Positions 27,419-37,877 are shown, numbered from the stretch's first letter. The stretch: 64,000 nt of DNA from Aureimonas altamirensis (GCF_023702225.1 NZ_JAMQCO010000005.1:248001-312000), one strand, 5' to 3'. Numbers and translations are program-made. Notes: generated by a model from the letters alone, not told the origin.

Positions 27419-30400
27419 GTGACGATAGCCAAGATCCTGGTCGCCAACCGGTCCGAAATCGCCATCCGGGTATTTCGGGCAGCCAACGAACTGGGCTTGA
27501 AGACCGTGGCCGTGTGGGCGGAGGAGGACAAGTATGCGCTCCATCGCTTCAAGGCCGACGAATCCTATCAGATCGGCCGTGGCCCGCATCTGACGCGCGA
27601 TCTCGGCCCCATCGAAAGCTATCTCTCGATCGAGGAGATCATCCGCGTCGCCCGCATTTCGGGCGCCGATGCGATCCATCCCGGATATGGCCTCCTGTCG
27701 GAAAGTCCGGAATTTGCCGACGCCTGCGCCGAAGCCGGCATAACCTTCATCGGCCCGCGTCCGGACACGATGCGCCGGCTCGGAAACAAGGTGGCCGCGC
27801 GAAATCTGGCCATCGGGGTGGGCGTACCGGTGGTGCCGGCGACGGACCCTTTGCCCGACGACATGGAGGAGGTGCGCCGACTGGCGGCCGGAATCGGCTA
27901 CCCGGTCATGCTGAAGGCATCATGGGGCGGCGGCGGGCGCGGCATGCGCGCCATCCGGGCGGAAGCGGACCTCGAGCGCGAGGTCATGGAGGGCAAGCGC
28001 GAGGCGCGGGCCGCCTTCGGCAAGGACGAAGTCTATCTCGAGAAGCTGGTCGAGCGCGCCCGTCACGTGGAAGTGCAGGTTCTCGGCGATACGCACGGCA
28101 ATGTGGTGGACCTGTTCGAACGCGACTGCTCGATCCAGCGGCGCAACCAGAAGGTGGTCGAACGGGCGCCGGCCCCCTATCTCTCCGATCCGCAGCGCCG
28201 CGAACTGGCGGCCCATGCCCGCAAGATCGCCGAGGCCACCGATTATGTCGGGGCGGGCACGGTGGAATTCCTGATGGATGCCGATACCGGCGCCTTCTAC
28301 TTCATCGAGGTGAATCCGCGCATCCAGGTCGAGCATACGGTGACGGAGGAAGTCACCGGCATCGATATCGTGAAGGCGCAGATCCATATCCTGGACGGTC
28401 ACGCCATCGGCACGCCGGAATCCGGCGTTCCGGCGCAGGCCGATATCAAGCTGAACGGCCACGCACTGCAGTGCCGCATCACGACGGAGGATCCGGAACA
28501 CAATTTCATTCCGGATTACGGCCGCATCACCGCCTATCGCGGCGCAACGGGCTTCGGCATACGGCTCGACGGCGGCACCGCCTATTCCGGCGCGGTGATC
28601 ACCCGGTTCTACGATCCGCTGCTCGAGAAGGTCACGGCCTGGGCGCCGACGGCCGAGGAGGCTATCGCGCGGATGGACCGCGCCCTGCGGGAATTTCGGA
28701 TCCGTGGCGTCGCCACCAACCTCACCTTCCTGGAAGCGATCATCGGCCACCCGCAATTTCGCGACAACAGCTATACGACCCGTTTCATCGATACGACGCC
28801 CGACCTGTTCCGGCAGGTGCGCCGGCGCGACCGCGCGACCAAGCTTCTGACCTATCTGGCCGATGTCACGGTGAACGGCCACCCGGAAACGCGCGGACGG
28901 CCGCGGCCGGCCGCGGATCTGCGCCGTCCGCAGGCGCCCTTGTTCGACGCACAGATCGCGCCCGGCACGCGCCAGAAGCTGGATGAACTGGGTCCGCGCG
29001 GCTTTGCCGACTGGATGCTGGCCCAGAAGCGCGTGTTGATGACCGACACGACCATGCGCGACGGCCACCAGTCCCTCCTGGCCACCCGCATGCGCACCTT
29101 CGACATCGCCGCGGTGGCCGATTCCTATGCACGGGGCCTGCCGCAACTGCTCAGCCTGGAATGCTGGGGCGGTGCGACCTTCGACGTTTCCATGCGCTTC
29201 CTGACGGAAGACCCCTGGGAGCGGCTGGCGCTGATCCGCCAGCGCGCGCCCAACATCCTGTTGCAGATGCTGCTGCGCGGCTCCAACGGGGTCGGCTATA
29301 CCAACTATCCCGACAATGTGGTGAAGCGCTTCGTAGCGGAGGCGGCGCGTGGCGGCATCGACCTGTTCCGCGTGTTCGACTGCCTCAACTGGGTCGAGAA
29401 CATGCGCGTATCGATGGACGCCGTGCTGGAGGCGGACAAGCTCTGCGAGGGTGCGCTTTGCTATACGGCGGACCTGTTCGACGAAACCCGCCCGACCTAC
29501 AGCCTGAAATATTATGTCGACCTGGCGAAGGAACTGGAGAGCGCCGGCGCGCATATCCTCGGCGTCAAGGATATGGCCGGCCTGCTCAAACCGGCGGCGG
29601 CGCGTGCGTTGTTCCGGGCCCTGAAGGACGAGATCTCGATCCCCATCCATTTCCATACGCATGATACGTCGGGTATTGCGGCGGCCACCGTGCTGGCCGC
29701 GATCGAAAGCGGCGTCGACGCGGTGGATGCGGCGATGGATGCGCTGTCCGGCAATACGTCCCAGCCGTGCCTGGGCTCCATCGTCGCGGCGCTGGAAGGC
29801 AGCGAGCGCGACCCTGGCCTGTCGCAGGAGGCGATCCGGCGCATCTCCTTCTATTGGGAGGCGGTGCGTGGGCAATATGCCGCCTTCGAAAGCGACCTGA
29901 AGGGACCGGCTTCGGAGGTGTATCTCCACGAGATGCCGGGAGGACAGTTCACCAACCTCAAGGAGCAGGCGCGCTCGCTCGGGCTCGATACGCGCTGGCA
30001 CCAGGTGGCGCAAACCTATGCGGACGTGAACCGGATGTTCGGCGATATCGTCAAGGTGACGCCTTCGTCCAAGGTCGTCGGCGACATGGCCCTGATGATG
30101 GTGTCGCAGGACCTGACCGTCGCCGAGGTGCAGGACCCGGCCAGGGAGATCGCCTTTCCGGAATCGGTCGTCTCGATGCTCAGGGGCGATCTCGGCCAGC
30201 CGCCGGCCGGCTGGCCCGAGGCGCTGCAGAAAAAAGCCCTCAAGGGCGATACGCCGATCACCGTGCGGCCCGGCGCGCTGATCGCCGCCGCCGACCTCGA
30301 TGCGGAGCGGCGGGCCGTGGAGGAGAGGCTGGGAGCCGAAATCGACGACCAGGCATTCGCAAGCTACCTGATGTACCCCAAGGTCTTTACCGACTTCGCC

Positions 30401-30874
30401 CTTGCAGCCGACAGGTACGGGCCGGTGTCCGCACTGCCGACCCTGAATTATTTCTACGGGATCGCGCAGGAGGAGGAGATCCTCATAGACCTGGAGCGCG
30501 GCAAGACGCTCGTCCTGCGCTGCCTCGGCATCGGCGATACGGACGAGAAGGGCATGCGCACCGTCTTCTTCGAATTGAACGGCCAGCCGCGGCGCATCAA
30601 GGTTCCGGATCGTTCGCGCGCCGATTCCGTGATCGCGCGCGCCAAGGTGGACCCGACCAACGCCAACCAGATCGGCGCGCCGATGCCGGGTGTCGTCTCC
30701 ACGCTGTCGGTCTCTCCGGGCCAGAGCGTCAAGGCGGGCGACGTGCTCCTGTCCATCGAGGCCATGAAGATGGAGACCGCGCTCCACGCCGAACGCGACG
30801 GGGTCATCGAATCCGTCAACGTCAAGGCGGGAGACCAGATCGACGCCAAGGATCTCCTGGTCAGTTTCGCCTGA
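27419..30874 (+). CDS. pyc: Pyruvate carboxylase
   Basis: Biotin- and ATP-dependent carboxylation of pyruvate to oxaloacetate, the main anaplerotic step. 1151 residues. The biotin carboxylase/ATP-grasp part covers about 1-455 (KASWGGGGRGMR, FIEVNPRIQVEHTVTEE); the carboxyltransferase barrel about 535-830 (TTMRDGHQSLLATRMR, LLRGSNGVGYTNYPDN); the biotinyl domain ends the protein with EAMKMET and biotin lysine K1117. GTG 27419 has GGAGGGG at 7 nt; a GTG seven codons earlier lacks a site. It converges on the DUF3309 gene, 13 nt away. Confidence 0.98.
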   Translation: MTIAKILVANRSEIAIRVFRAANELGLKTVAVWAEEDKYALHRFKADESYQIGRGPHLTRDLGPIESYLSIEEIIRVARISGADAIHPGYGLLSESPEFADACAEAGITFIGPRPDTMRRLGNKVAARNLAIGVGVPVVPATDPLPDDMEEVRRLAAGIGYPVMLKASWGGGGRGMRAIRAEADLEREVMEGKREARAAFGKDEVYLEKLVERARHVEVQVLGDTHGNVVDLFERDCSIQRRNQKVVERAPAPYLSDPQRRELAAHARKIAEATDYVGAGTVEFLMDADTGAFYFIEVNPRIQVEHTVTEEVTGIDIVKAQIHILDGHAIGTPESGVPAQADIKLNGHALQCRITTEDPEHNFIPDYGRITAYRGATGFGIRLDGGTAYSGAVITRFYDPLLEKVTAWAPTAEEAIARMDRALREFRIRGVATNLTFLEAIIGHPQFRDNSYTTRFIDTTPDLFRQVRRRDRATKLLTYLADVTVNGHPETRGRPRPAADLRRPQAPLFDAQIAPGTRQKLDELGPRGFADWMLAQKRVLMTDTTMRDGHQSLLATRMRTFDIAAVADSYARGLPQLLSLECWGGATFDVSMRFLTEDPWERLALIRQRAPNILLQMLLRGSNGVGYTNYPDNVVKRFVAEAARGGIDLFRVFDCLNWVENMRVSMDAVLEADKLCEGALCYTADLFDETRPTYSLKYYVDLAKELESAGAHILGVKDMAGLLKPAAARALFRALKDEISIPIHFHTHDTSGIAAATVLAAIESGVDAVDAAMDALSGNTSQPCLGSIVAALEGSERDPGLSQEAIRRISFYWEAVRGQYAAFESDLKGPASEVYLHEMPGGQFTNLKEQARSLGLDTRWHQVAQTYADVNRMFGDIVKVTPSSKVVGDMALMMVSQDLTVAEVQDPAREIAFPESVVSMLRGDLGQPPAGWPEALQKKALKGDTPITVRPGALIAAADLDAERRAVEERLGAEIDDQAFASYLMYPKVFTDFALAADRYGPVSALPTLNYFYGIAQEEEILIDLERGKTLVLRCLGIGDTDEKGMRTVFFELNGQPRRIKVPDRSRADSVIARAKVDPTNANQIGAPMPGVVSTLSVSPGQSVKAGDVLLSIEAMKMETALHAERDGVIESVNVKAGDQIDAKDLLVSFA

Positions 30875-30887
30875 AGCCGGAAACGAT

Positions 30888-31046
30888 CTAGATGCGGCCG
30901 AGCAGCAGCAGGATGAGGACGACGATCAGAACGAAGCCCAGAATGCCGCTCGGCCCGTATCCCCAGCTTCTCGAATAACCCCAGCTTGGAAACGCGCCGA
31001 TCAGAAGCAGCACGAGAATGATGATGAGGATCGTTCCGAGGGACAT
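30888..31046 (-). CDS. DUF3309 family small membrane protein
   Basis: 52 residues: one hydrophobic helix (MSLGTILIIILVLLLIGAF), a glycine/serine/tyrosine/tryptophan hinge (PSWGYSRSWGYGPSG) and a second helix (ILGFVLIVVLILLLLGRI). The layout and hinge are diagnostic of DUF3309, small proteins common in Alphaproteobacteria and of unknown function, probably in the inner membrane. GGAG precedes ATG 31046. A second 52-residue membrane protein lies 80 nt upstream on the same strand. Confidence 0.9.
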   Translation of the reverse strand: MSLGTILIIILVLLLIGAFPSWGYSRSWGYGPSGILGFVLIVVLILLLLGRI

Positions 31047-31126
31047 GGCGCGCAGCTCCGCGAACTCTGGGTCTTCCATAAAGGTAGCGGGAAGGCCGCC
31101 GGTTCCATCGCTGCCGCCGGTCACGA

Positions 31127-31285
31127 TCAGATGATCTGCGTTACCCAGGCCAGCACGGCGATCGTCAGGACGATGCCGGCCACGATGGCCGGCCGCGGGC
31201 TGAGATCGCGCGACCATGGCCAGACGGGCCACGACGCGATGAAAAGCAGGAGAGCGGCAAGATTGACGATGGCGCCGAAGGACAT
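31127..31285 (-). CDS. Small two-helix membrane protein, hypothetical
   Basis: 52 residues: an N-terminal hydrophobic helix ([19 protein letters not shown]), a polar turn with RDLSPRP and a second helix ([20 protein letters not shown]). GGAAG precedes ATG 31285. I do not recognise the family. The same length and hairpin topology as the adjacent DUF3309 protein suggests the two are expressed together, possibly as stress- or envelope-related membrane hairpins. Confidence 0.65.
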   Translation of the reverse strand: MSFGAIVNLAALLLFIASWPVWPWSRDLSPRPAIVAGIVLTIAVLAWVTQII

Positions 31286-31404
31286 GGCTGGCTTCCGATT
31301 GCATGACATCCGGGCAGGGCGAGGCAGCGATGCCGCATGCCATTTTCCCGCCCGGTGAAGCCCTATATGGTGTGCACGACCAGAGGCAAGCCCGGACGCC
31401 ATCG

Positions 31405-32661
31405 ATGACCATGATGCAGGATATTATCGCAGACCCGTTGCCACGCCGGCCCACGGTGGGCGTCGACGTGGGCGGCGTACGCGTCGGCGGCGGTGCGCCC
31501 GTGGTCGTGCAGTCGATGACGAACACCGATACCGCGGATGTCGATGCGACGGTCAGGCAGGTGGCGCAGCTTGCCGGCGCCGGCTCGGAGATCGTCCGCA
31601 TCACCGTGGACAGGCCGGAATCGGCCGCGGCGGTGCCGCGTATCCGCGAGCGCCTGGAAAGGCTCGGCCTCGATGTGCCGCTGGTGGGCGACTTCCATTA
31701 TATCGGGCACAAGCTGCTGGCCGATCATCCCGATTGCGCGGCCGCGCTGGCGAAGTATCGCATCAATCCCGGCAATGTCGGCTTCAAGGACAAGAAGGAC
31801 CGGCAGTTCGTCGATATCGTGGAGATGGCGATCCGGCATGGCAAGCCCGTGCGTATCGGCGTCAACTGGGGCTCCCTCGACCAGGAGCTGCTGACCCGCC
31901 TGATGGACGAGAACAACCGCCAGCCGACGCCGCGTCCCGCCCGGGCCGTCATGCGGGAAGCCATCATACAGTCGGCCCTGCATTCGGCGGCGCTGGCCGA
32001 GGAGACGGGACTGCCGCGCGAGCGCATCATCCTGTCGGCCAAGGTGTCGAACGTCCAGGATCTGATCGCCGTCTATCGCGACCTGTCGCGGCGCACCGAC
32101 CACGCCATCCATCTCGGACTGACGGAGGCCGGCATGGGCTCGAAAGGCATCGTCGCCTCGTCCGCGGCGATGGGCATCCTGCTGCAGGAGGGCATCGGCG
32201 ATACGATCCGGGTGTCGCTGACCCCGGAGCCGGGAGGCGACCGGACCCGGGAAGTGCAGGTGGCGCAGGAAATCCTGCAGACCATGGGCTTCCGCCAGTT
32301 CATTCCCATCGTCGCGGCCTGTCCGGGCTGCGGGCGCACCACCTCGACCCTGTTCCAGGAACTGGCCGAGACGATCCAGTCCGACATCCGCGCCGCCATG
32401 CCGGAATGGCGCGACCGCTATCCCGGGGTGGAGAGCCTGTCGGTTGCGGTGATGGGCTGCATCGTCAACGGCCCCGGCGAATCCAAGCATGCGGATATCG
32501 GCATCTCGTTGCCCGGCACGGCCGAAGTGCCCTCCGCGCCCGTCTACATAGAGGGGCAGAAGGTGGCCACGCTGCGCGGCGCGCATATCGCGGAAGAATT
32601 CCGCGTCATGGTGGCCGATTACATCGAGCGGCGCTTCGGCAGGCCAGCCGCGGCACAATAG
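31405..32661 (+). CDS. ispG: 4-hydroxy-3-methylbut-2-enyl diphosphate synthase
   Basis: Penultimate step of the MEP isoprenoid pathway, a reductive [4Fe-4S] enzyme. 418 residues, proteobacterial two-domain type. Landmarks: [41 protein letters not shown], and the cluster ligands in ACPGCGRTT and [15 protein letters not shown]. Start 31405 (MTMMQD) is chosen; ATGs at 31411 and 31414 are alternatives. Followed after 12 nt by the lytic transglycosylase gene. Confidence 0.97.
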   Translation: MTMMQDIIADPLPRRPTVGVDVGGVRVGGGAPVVVQSMTNTDTADVDATVRQVAQLAGAGSEIVRITVDRPESAAAVPRIRERLERLGLDVPLVGDFHYIGHKLLADHPDCAAALAKYRINPGNVGFKDKKDRQFVDIVEMAIRHGKPVRIGVNWGSLDQELLTRLMDENNRQPTPRPARAVMREAIIQSALHSAALAEETGLPRERIILSAKVSNVQDLIAVYRDLSRRTDHAIHLGLTEAGMGSKGIVASSAAMGILLQEGIGDTIRVSLTPEPGGDRTREVQVAQEILQTMGFRQFIPIVAACPGCGRTTSTLFQELAETIQSDIRAAMPEWRDRYPGVESLSVAVMGCIVNGPGESKHADIGISLPGTAEVPSAPVYIEGQKVATLRGAHIAEEFRVMVADYIERRFGRPAAAQ

Positions 32662-32673
32662 GGGGCCGGTCCG

Positions 32674-33531
32674 TTGCGGTGGCTTCGTCTCCTGCCGGTT
32701 GCCGCCATGTCGTGGGCGATCGGCGCCATGGGCGCGGTCGCCGGCGAGACGGCGGAGGCGGATTCCCCCGTCGGCGCGATCTGCGACCTCATCGCCCTCA
32801 ACGCCGCCGACGCGGGCATGTCGCCGGACTTCTTCGCCCGGCTGATCTGGAAGGAAAGCCGTTTCGATGCCGGGGCGATTTCGCCGGTCGGGGCGCGCGG
32901 CATCGCGCAATTCATGCCCTATACGGCCGCGGAGCGCGGCCTCGAAGATCCATTCGACCCGAAGCAGGCGATCCCGCATTCCGCCAGCTACCTTCGTGAC
33001 CTGAAGGGCGAACTCGGCTCGTGGGGTCTGGCCGCGGCCGCCTATAATGGCGGCATCAACCGGGTGAAGCGGTGGATGCGGACCGGCGGGCGGCTTCCCT
33101 TCGAGACGGAGGACTATGTCCTGTCGATTACCGCCTATCCCGCAACCTGGTTTCGGGAAGAGGTGGGGCGCGATTTCGAGGCGAGGCCCCTGGACGCCGA
33201 CCTGTCCTTCGACGAATCGTGCCGGCGGCTGCCGATCATGGAGACGCGCTCCGTCTTCGCGCTGGCGGAAAGCGCCCCGATGCGGCCATGGGGGGTGCAG
33301 GTGGCCGGCCATGTCAACGAGGCCATCGCGCTCCGCATCTATCGGCGGCTGCAGGATGCGCACCCATCCGTCCTCGGCGGCGTCGATCCGATCCTGATGC
33401 GTGCCCGCCCGGCGTCCGGTCCACGTCGCATCACGGCGGTGCGCGTCGGTGCCGACAGCCGGGCGGAGGCCAATGCCATCTGCACCCGGCTGCGTGGGGA
33501 CGGCGGCGCCTGCATCGTGCTGCGCAATTAG
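32674..33531 (+). CDS. Lytic transglycosylase with SLT domain
   Basis: 285 residues, exported. N-terminal signal peptide to about residue 24 (RLLPVAAMSWAIGAMGAVAG). SLT/GEWL domain: catalytic Glu in IWKESRFDAGAISPVGARG, then AQFMPYTAAERG and AAAAYNGGINRVKRW. The C-terminal region (RRITAVRVGADSRAEANAIC, ending CIVLRN) resembles a SPOR-type peptidoglycan-binding repeat. The TTG start at 32674 gives a complete signal peptide and has GGGGG upstream; ATG 32707 would cut it. Cleaves murein glycan strands in the periplasm. Confidence 0.88.
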   Translation: MRWLRLLPVAAMSWAIGAMGAVAGETAEADSPVGAICDLIALNAADAGMSPDFFARLIWKESRFDAGAISPVGARGIAQFMPYTAAERGLEDPFDPKQAIPHSASYLRDLKGELGSWGLAAAAYNGGINRVKRWMRTGGRLPFETEDYVLSITAYPATWFREEVGRDFEARPLDADLSFDESCRRLPIMETRSVFALAESAPMRPWGVQVAGHVNEAIALRIYRRLQDAHPSVLGGVDPILMRARPASGPRRITAVRVGADSRAEANAICTRLRGDGGACIVLRN

Positions 33532-33549
33532 GGTGGTTCCTTTACCGCT

Positions 33550-34461
33550 TCAGCGGTCGCGCCCGGCGATGAAGCGGGCGGCCTCGCGCAAGGTGGCTCC
33601 CCTCTCAGCGAAGGGAGACAGGAGCTCTTCCGCCTCCGACACGAGGTCCGACAGGCGATCGCGCGTCCATTGCAGCCCATGCAACGCCGGCAGTGTCTTC
33701 TTGCCCCTATCCCTGTCCTTGCCGGCGGCCTTGCCGAGGGTCGTCGCATCGGCCGTCTCGTCCAGAAGGTCGTCGGCAAGCTGGAAGGCCAGTCCGATCA
33801 CCTCCCCGAACCGGCGCAGCCGTGCGCGTTCGTCCTGCGATGCATCCATCAGCACGGCGCCGGCTTCGCAGGCGAAGGCGATCAACGCGCCCGTCTTCAT
33901 CGCCTGCATGCGGGCGATGGAAGTTTCATCCAGCGTATCGGTCTCGGCCATGAGGTCGAGCATCTGCCCGCCCGCCATGCCAGCCGCACCGGCGTCGCGT
34001 GAGAGGAGCGAAACGAGGGACAGCCGCGCCGCCGGGGACAGTTCGTCCGCCGAAGCGACGAGCCCGAAGGCGAGCGTCAGAAGGCTGTCGCCCGCAAGGA
34101 TGGCCGTCGCCTCGTCGAAAGCCTTGTGCACCGTCGGACGGCCGCGCCTCACATCATCGTCATCCATGGCTGGCAGGTCGTCATGGATGAGCGAATAGCA
34201 GTGGATGCATTCCAGCGCGGCGGCAACCTGTACCGCGCCGGCCGGCGGAGCGCCGAAAAGGGCAGCCGATTCGAGGGTGAGGAAGGGGCGGAGCCGCTTG
34301 CCGCCGCCGAGCGCGCCATGGCGCATGGCATCCGCAAGCCGGGCCGGCATGCCCGCCAGAAGCGGCGCGGATGTGGACAATGCCTCGTCCAGCGCGCTCT
34401 CCACCGCTGCGGCAGTCGCGGCAAGCCTGTCGGAGAATGCCGGGGAATAGGAGCTTGTCAC
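33550..34461 (-). CDS. ispA: Polyprenyl synthetase, probably farnesyl/geranylgeranyl diphosphate synthase
   Basis: Condenses IPP with allylic diphosphates. 303 residues. The first aspartate-rich motif is in LIHDDLPAMDDDDVRRGRPT, the second in FQLADDLLDETAD; the spacing fits the IspA type. GGGKRLRPFL and MKTGALIAFA are also present. The start is GTG 34461 (VTSSYSPAFSDRL) with AGGA 9 nt upstream; the open frame beyond it crosses the divergent mtgA region. Converges on the transglycosylase gene, 18 nt away. Confidence 0.93.
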   Translation of the reverse strand: MTSSYSPAFSDRLAATAAAVESALDEALSTSAPLLAGMPARLADAMRHGALGGGKRLRPFLTLESAALFGAPPAGAVQVAAALECIHCYSLIHDDLPAMDDDDVRRGRPTVHKAFDEATAILAGDSLLTLAFGLVASADELSPAARLSLVSLLSRDAGAAGMAGGQMLDLMAETDTLDETSIARMQAMKTGALIAFACEAGAVLMDASQDERARLRRFGEVIGLAFQLADDLLDETADATTLGKAAGKDRDRGKKTLPALHGLQWTRDRLSDLVSEAEELLSPFAERGATLREAARFIAGRDR

Positions 34462-34570
34462 GAGGCGTGTTCCTGACCATGCTTGTGCGGGAACTCTCCG
34501 TGTGCCGGACTGGCCGTCGGCGGGCAAGGCCTTTACGCTGCGGCGCCGTGCCGCCGGGCGATGTGGTGAC

Positions 34571-35317
34571 ATGAGCGAACTGAATCTCGAGGCTGAACCG
34601 GAAAGGAAGCCAGAAGTGCGGAAGCGAACGTTCGGCGGGCGGCTGAAGCGATTCGCGGCGCTGCTCATCCTGGCGGTCGTGGCGCTGCCGCTGGTGCTGG
34701 TGCCGATTTATGCGCTGCCGTCGACGCGGCCCGTATCGACCCTGATGCTTTCGGAGCACTTCACCTTCCAGCCCTATGACAGGCAGTGGGTTCCGCTGGA
34801 GGACATCGCACCCGTCCTCGTGCGCTCGGTGATGATGTCGGAGGACGGCCAGTTCTGCGCCCATGGAGGCGTCGACTGGGCCGAGTTCGCCGGGGTCATG
34901 GACCAGGCCTTCAGCGGCGACGGGCCCAGCCGTGGCGCTTCCACCATACCGATGCAGACGGTGAAGAACCTGTTCCTGTGGAACGGCCGATCCTATGTGC
35001 GCAAAGGGCTGGAATTGCCCCTCGCCATGTATGCGGACACGATGTGGACCAAGCGCCGCATGATGGAAATCTATCTCAACGTCGCCGAATGGGGGCCGGG
35101 CGTCTACGGCATCGAGGCCGCATCGCGCTATTACTACAACCGGCCCGCTTCCGAACTGTCCGGCCGGCAGGCGGCGCTTCTGGCGGTCACCCTGCCGTCG
35201 CCCCTCTCGCGCGATCCGGCGCAACCCAGCGCAGGGCTGGCGCGGATGGCGGACCGCATCCAGGCGCGCGCCCGGGCGGCAGGAGATTACACGCAATGCC
35301 TGGAGCTCGGCCGCTGA
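34571..35317 (+). CDS. mtgA: Monofunctional biosynthetic peptidoglycan transglycosylase
   Basis: GT51 glycosyltransferase polymerising lipid II. 248 residues with one N-terminal membrane anchor ([20 protein letters not shown], about 24-43). Motifs: [16 protein letters not shown] with the catalytic Glu, [29 protein letters not shown], and [20 protein letters not shown]. In the second motif PMQ replaces the more common TMQ/SQQ. Divergent from ispA and upstream of rpmF, an order familiar in rhizobia. Confidence 0.95.
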   Translation: MSELNLEAEPERKPEVRKRTFGGRLKRFAALLILAVVALPLVLVPIYALPSTRPVSTLMLSEHFTFQPYDRQWVPLEDIAPVLVRSVMMSEDGQFCAHGGVDWAEFAGVMDQAFSGDGPSRGASTIPMQTVKNLFLWNGRSYVRKGLELPLAMYADTMWTKRRMMEIYLNVAEWGPGVYGIEAASRYYYNRPASELSGRQAALLAVTLPSPLSRDPAQPSAGLARMADRIQARARAAGDYTQCLELGR

Positions 35318-35534
35318 TGTCGCGAAGCGGGCAGGGGGACTTTTCTTTCGCCGCCGCTTTTGGTATTGGGCTGTCACGATTTCCCCGATGCAGGTGAATA
35401 CGTGGGATTGCTTATGGGCGATCTACGGTCGGCTGCAACGTGGACGGTGCCGGAGCCGATCGAGCCCGACGCCGATGGCGACAACAAGACAGACAAGCGA
35501 TGGGGCCGGAGCCGTCATCGCGACGGAGCACGAC

Positions 35535-35714
35535 ATGGCCGTACCCAAAAGAAAGACGACGCCTTCCAAGCGCGGCATGCGCCGCTCGGCCGATGCGCTG
35601 AGCGCGCCGACCTACGTCACGGACAAGAACTCGGGCGAGCTGCGCCGTCCGCACCACATCGACCTGAAGACGGGCGTCTATCGCGGCCGCCAGGTTCTGA
35701 AGGCGCAGGACTGA
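35535..35714 (+). CDS. rpmF: Large ribosomal subunit protein bL32
   Basis: 59-residue ribosomal protein, beginning [18 protein letters not shown] and ending [11 protein letters not shown]; the zinc-free form, since no cysteine pairs are present. GGAG at 7 nt before ATG 35535. The 217 nt upstream contain no gene I can support. A 10-bp hairpin follows. Confidence 0.97.
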   Translation: MAVPKRKTTPSKRGMRRSADALSAPTYVTDKNSGELRRPHHIDLKTGVYRGRQVLKAQD

Positions 35715-35760
35715 GTTTTCCAGCGGGGTCGTTGTGCGGCCCTGAAAGTCGGATATGACG

Positions 35761-35788
35761 AGAAGGCCGGTGCTTGCGCCGGCCTTCT
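35761..35788. terminator. Hairpin between rpmF and phaR
   Basis: Perfect 10-bp stem AGAAGGCCGG (35761-35770) / CCGGCCTTCT (35779-35788) with an 8-nt loop, lying between convergent rpmF and phaR. No long T-run follows on either strand, so it may work as a bidirectional, Rho-assisted end. Confidence 0.6.
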
Positions 35789-35809
35789 TGCGTTGCGGCG
35801 GGACGGGTG

Positions 35810-36418
35810 TCAGGTCTTGCGGGAGTCCAGCGCCTCGATACGCTTCTGCATGTCGGCAAGCTCCTGCCGCATGGCCGCTAGATCCTCCGCGGGGGATGCG
35901 CCGCCGCCTGTCTTTCCCGCTGCGCGGGCAGCGCCGTTCTGTGCCGGTTGGCCCTCGGTCATCGCATTCGCGATAAAGGGGTTGAAGACGCTCATGGCCT
36001 GGCGGAACAATTCCGTGTTGCGGCGCACCTGATCCTCGATCAGCCGCGTCGTCTGCGCGACCGCCTCCGCCGGGTTGGTGCGGAAGCGCTCCTGCTCGTG
36101 CGAGAACGCCGTCATCGACTGTTCCAGATAGGCCGGTATCACCATCTGCATCTGGTCGCCGTAAAAGCGTATGAGCTGGCGCAGGAAGGTGATCGGCATC
36201 AGGTTCTGGCCGTTCTTGTTTTCCTGCTCGAAGATGATCTGCGTCAGGACGGAGTGGGTGATGTCTTCGCCGGTCTTGGCGTCCTGGACGACGAAGTCCT
36301 CGTTGCCCTTCACCATGGCGGCCAGGTTTTCCAGCGTCACGTACATGCTGGTGCCGGTGTTGTAGAGGCGCCTGTTTGCGTATTTCTTGATGACCGTCGT
36401 TTCGTTCCTGCGAGCCAT
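35810..36418 (-). CDS. phaR: Polyhydroxyalkanoate synthesis repressor PhaR
   Basis: DNA- and PHB-binding repressor that ties phasin and PHB gene expression to granule formation. 202 residues. The N-terminal PHB/PHA accumulation regulator DNA-binding domain is clear (VIKKYANRRLYNTGTSMYVT), followed by the PHB_acc repeat region (FGDQMQM-like FYGDQMQMVIPAYLEQSM) and a C-terminal coiled coil (EDLAAMRQELADMQKRIEAL). Start 36418 has GGGAGAG upstream. Divergent from phaA across 220 nt, where its own operators may lie. Confidence 0.95.
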   Translation of the reverse strand: MARRNETTVIKKYANRRLYNTGTSMYVTLENLAAMVKGNEDFVVQDAKTGEDITHSVLTQIIFEQENKNGQNLMPITFLRQLIRFYGDQMQMVIPAYLEQSMTAFSHEQERFRTNPAEAVAQTTRLIEDQVRRNTELFRQAMSVFNPFIANAMTEGQPAQNGAARAAGKTGGGASPAEDLAAMRQELADMQKRIEALDSRKT

Positions 36419-36638
36419 AGTCTCTCTCCCGAGCATTGCGCCTCCGCGATGCGGCTTCGCCTCTGCGGGCGAATGCTGCACTGCCTAAAAGAACATACCG
36501 CCCATGACGCGGCAATCCAAACCTTTGTCATGCGGCCATGCTCTTTTGTACCGCGGCGTCCCTTCACAAATTCCCGCGTCCGGGTTTTGATGGGCGCGAA
36601 GGGCAGGCTCGATCTGCCTCCAAGGAGGAAGTTTCATC

Positions 36639-37823
36639 ATGAGTGCCGCTCAATCCATCGTCATCGTCGGCGCCGCCCGCACGCCGGTCGGCTCGTTCAA
36701 CGGCGCCTTCGCCAACGTCCCGGCGCATGAACTGGGCGCCGCCGCGATCGGTGGCGCGCTCGCCCGCGCCGGCGTGGACGCGGCGGAGGTGGACGAGGTG
36801 ATCCTGGGCCAGATCCTACAGGCGGGCGAGGGACAGAACCCGGCCCGACAGGCGGCGATGAAGGCCGGCTGCCCGAAGGAGACGACCGCCTGGGCGCTGA
36901 ACCAGCTATGCGGCTCCGGCCTGCGCGCCGTGGCGCTGGGCATGCAGCAGATCGCCCTGGGCGACGCCCGCATCATCGTGGCCGGAGGGCAGGAATCCAT
37001 GTCCATGGCGCCGCACGCGGCGCATTTGCGCGGCGGCCAGAAGATGGGCGACCTGAAGCTGGTGGACACGATGCTGAAGGATGGCCTTATCGACGCCTTC
37101 CACGGCTATCACATGGGCATCACCGCCGAGAACGTCGCCCGCCAGTGGCAGATCACGCGTGACGAGCAGGACGGCTTTGCCGTGGCCTCGCAGAACAAGG
37201 CCGAGAAGGCGCAGGGCGAAGGCCGCTTCCGCGACGAGATCGTGCCCTTTACGGTGGCGGGCCGAAAGGGCGACACGGTCGTGGAGGACGACGAGTATAT
37301 CAAGCCGGGTACGACGTTGGACAAGGTGCAGAAGCTGCGGCCGGCCTTCGACAAGGAAGGGTCCGTCACGGCGGCCAACGCCTCCGGTATCAACGATGGC
37401 GCGGCGGCGCTGGTGCTGATGTCCGAGGAAGAGGCGTCACGCCGCGGACTGTCGCCGATGGCGCGCATCGTGTCGTGGGCGACGGCCGGCGTGGACCCGG
37501 CGCTGATGGGCTCCGGCCCGATCCCGGCATCGCGCCGGGCGCTGGAAAAGGCCGGATGGTCGATCGAGGATCTCGACCTCGTCGAGGCCAACGAGGCCTT
37601 TGCGGCACAGGCCTGCGCAGTCAACAAGGACCTCGGCTGGAACCCGGACATCGTCAACGTCAATGGCGGCGCCATCGCCATCGGGCATCCGGTCGGCGCT
37701 TCCGGTGCGCGGATCGCCAACACGCTGCTGTTCGAGATGCGTCGGCGGGGCGCGCGCAAGGGCCTGGCCACACTTTGTATCGGCGGCGGCATGGGCATCG
37801 CCATGTGTTTCGAAGCCATGTGA
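36639..37823 (+). CDS. phaA: Acetyl-CoA C-acetyltransferase (beta-ketothiolase)
   Basis: Condenses two acetyl-CoA to acetoacetyl-CoA for PHB. 394 residues. Acyl-acceptor Cys89 region [11 protein letters not shown], catalytic His in [11 protein letters not shown] and the second Cys in CIGGGMG. Strong Shine-Dalgarno AAGGAGGAA at 36622-36630. phaB follows after 54 nt; the synthase phaC is not in the window. Confidence 0.97.
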   Translation: MSAAQSIVIVGAARTPVGSFNGAFANVPAHELGAAAIGGALARAGVDAAEVDEVILGQILQAGEGQNPARQAAMKAGCPKETTAWALNQLCGSGLRAVALGMQQIALGDARIIVAGGQESMSMAPHAAHLRGGQKMGDLKLVDTMLKDGLIDAFHGYHMGITAENVARQWQITRDEQDGFAVASQNKAEKAQGEGRFRDEIVPFTVAGRKGDTVVEDDEYIKPGTTLDKVQKLRPAFDKEGSVTAANASGINDGAAALVLMSEEEASRRGLSPMARIVSWATAGVDPALMGSGPIPASRRALEKAGWSIEDLDLVEANEAFAAQACAVNKDLGWNPDIVNVNGGAIAIGHPVGASGARIANTLLFEMRRRGARKGLATLCIGGGMGIAMCFEAM

Positions 37824-37877
37824 GAAAAAGAATCGTCCGGCAGCAAGGCCGGCGGCGTCGAGTGGGAGGACATGCGC

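Noticed and set aside
27920-30787. 955-codon open frame antisense to pyc
   Set aside because: Pure shadow of the pyruvate carboxylase gene; composition is arginine/histidine-rich and no motif is visible.
36419-36638. PhaR operator in the phaR-phaA gap
   Set aside because: TGCTGCACTGC near 36475 resembles TGC-rich PhaR sites, but the match is loose and I could not define both half-sites.
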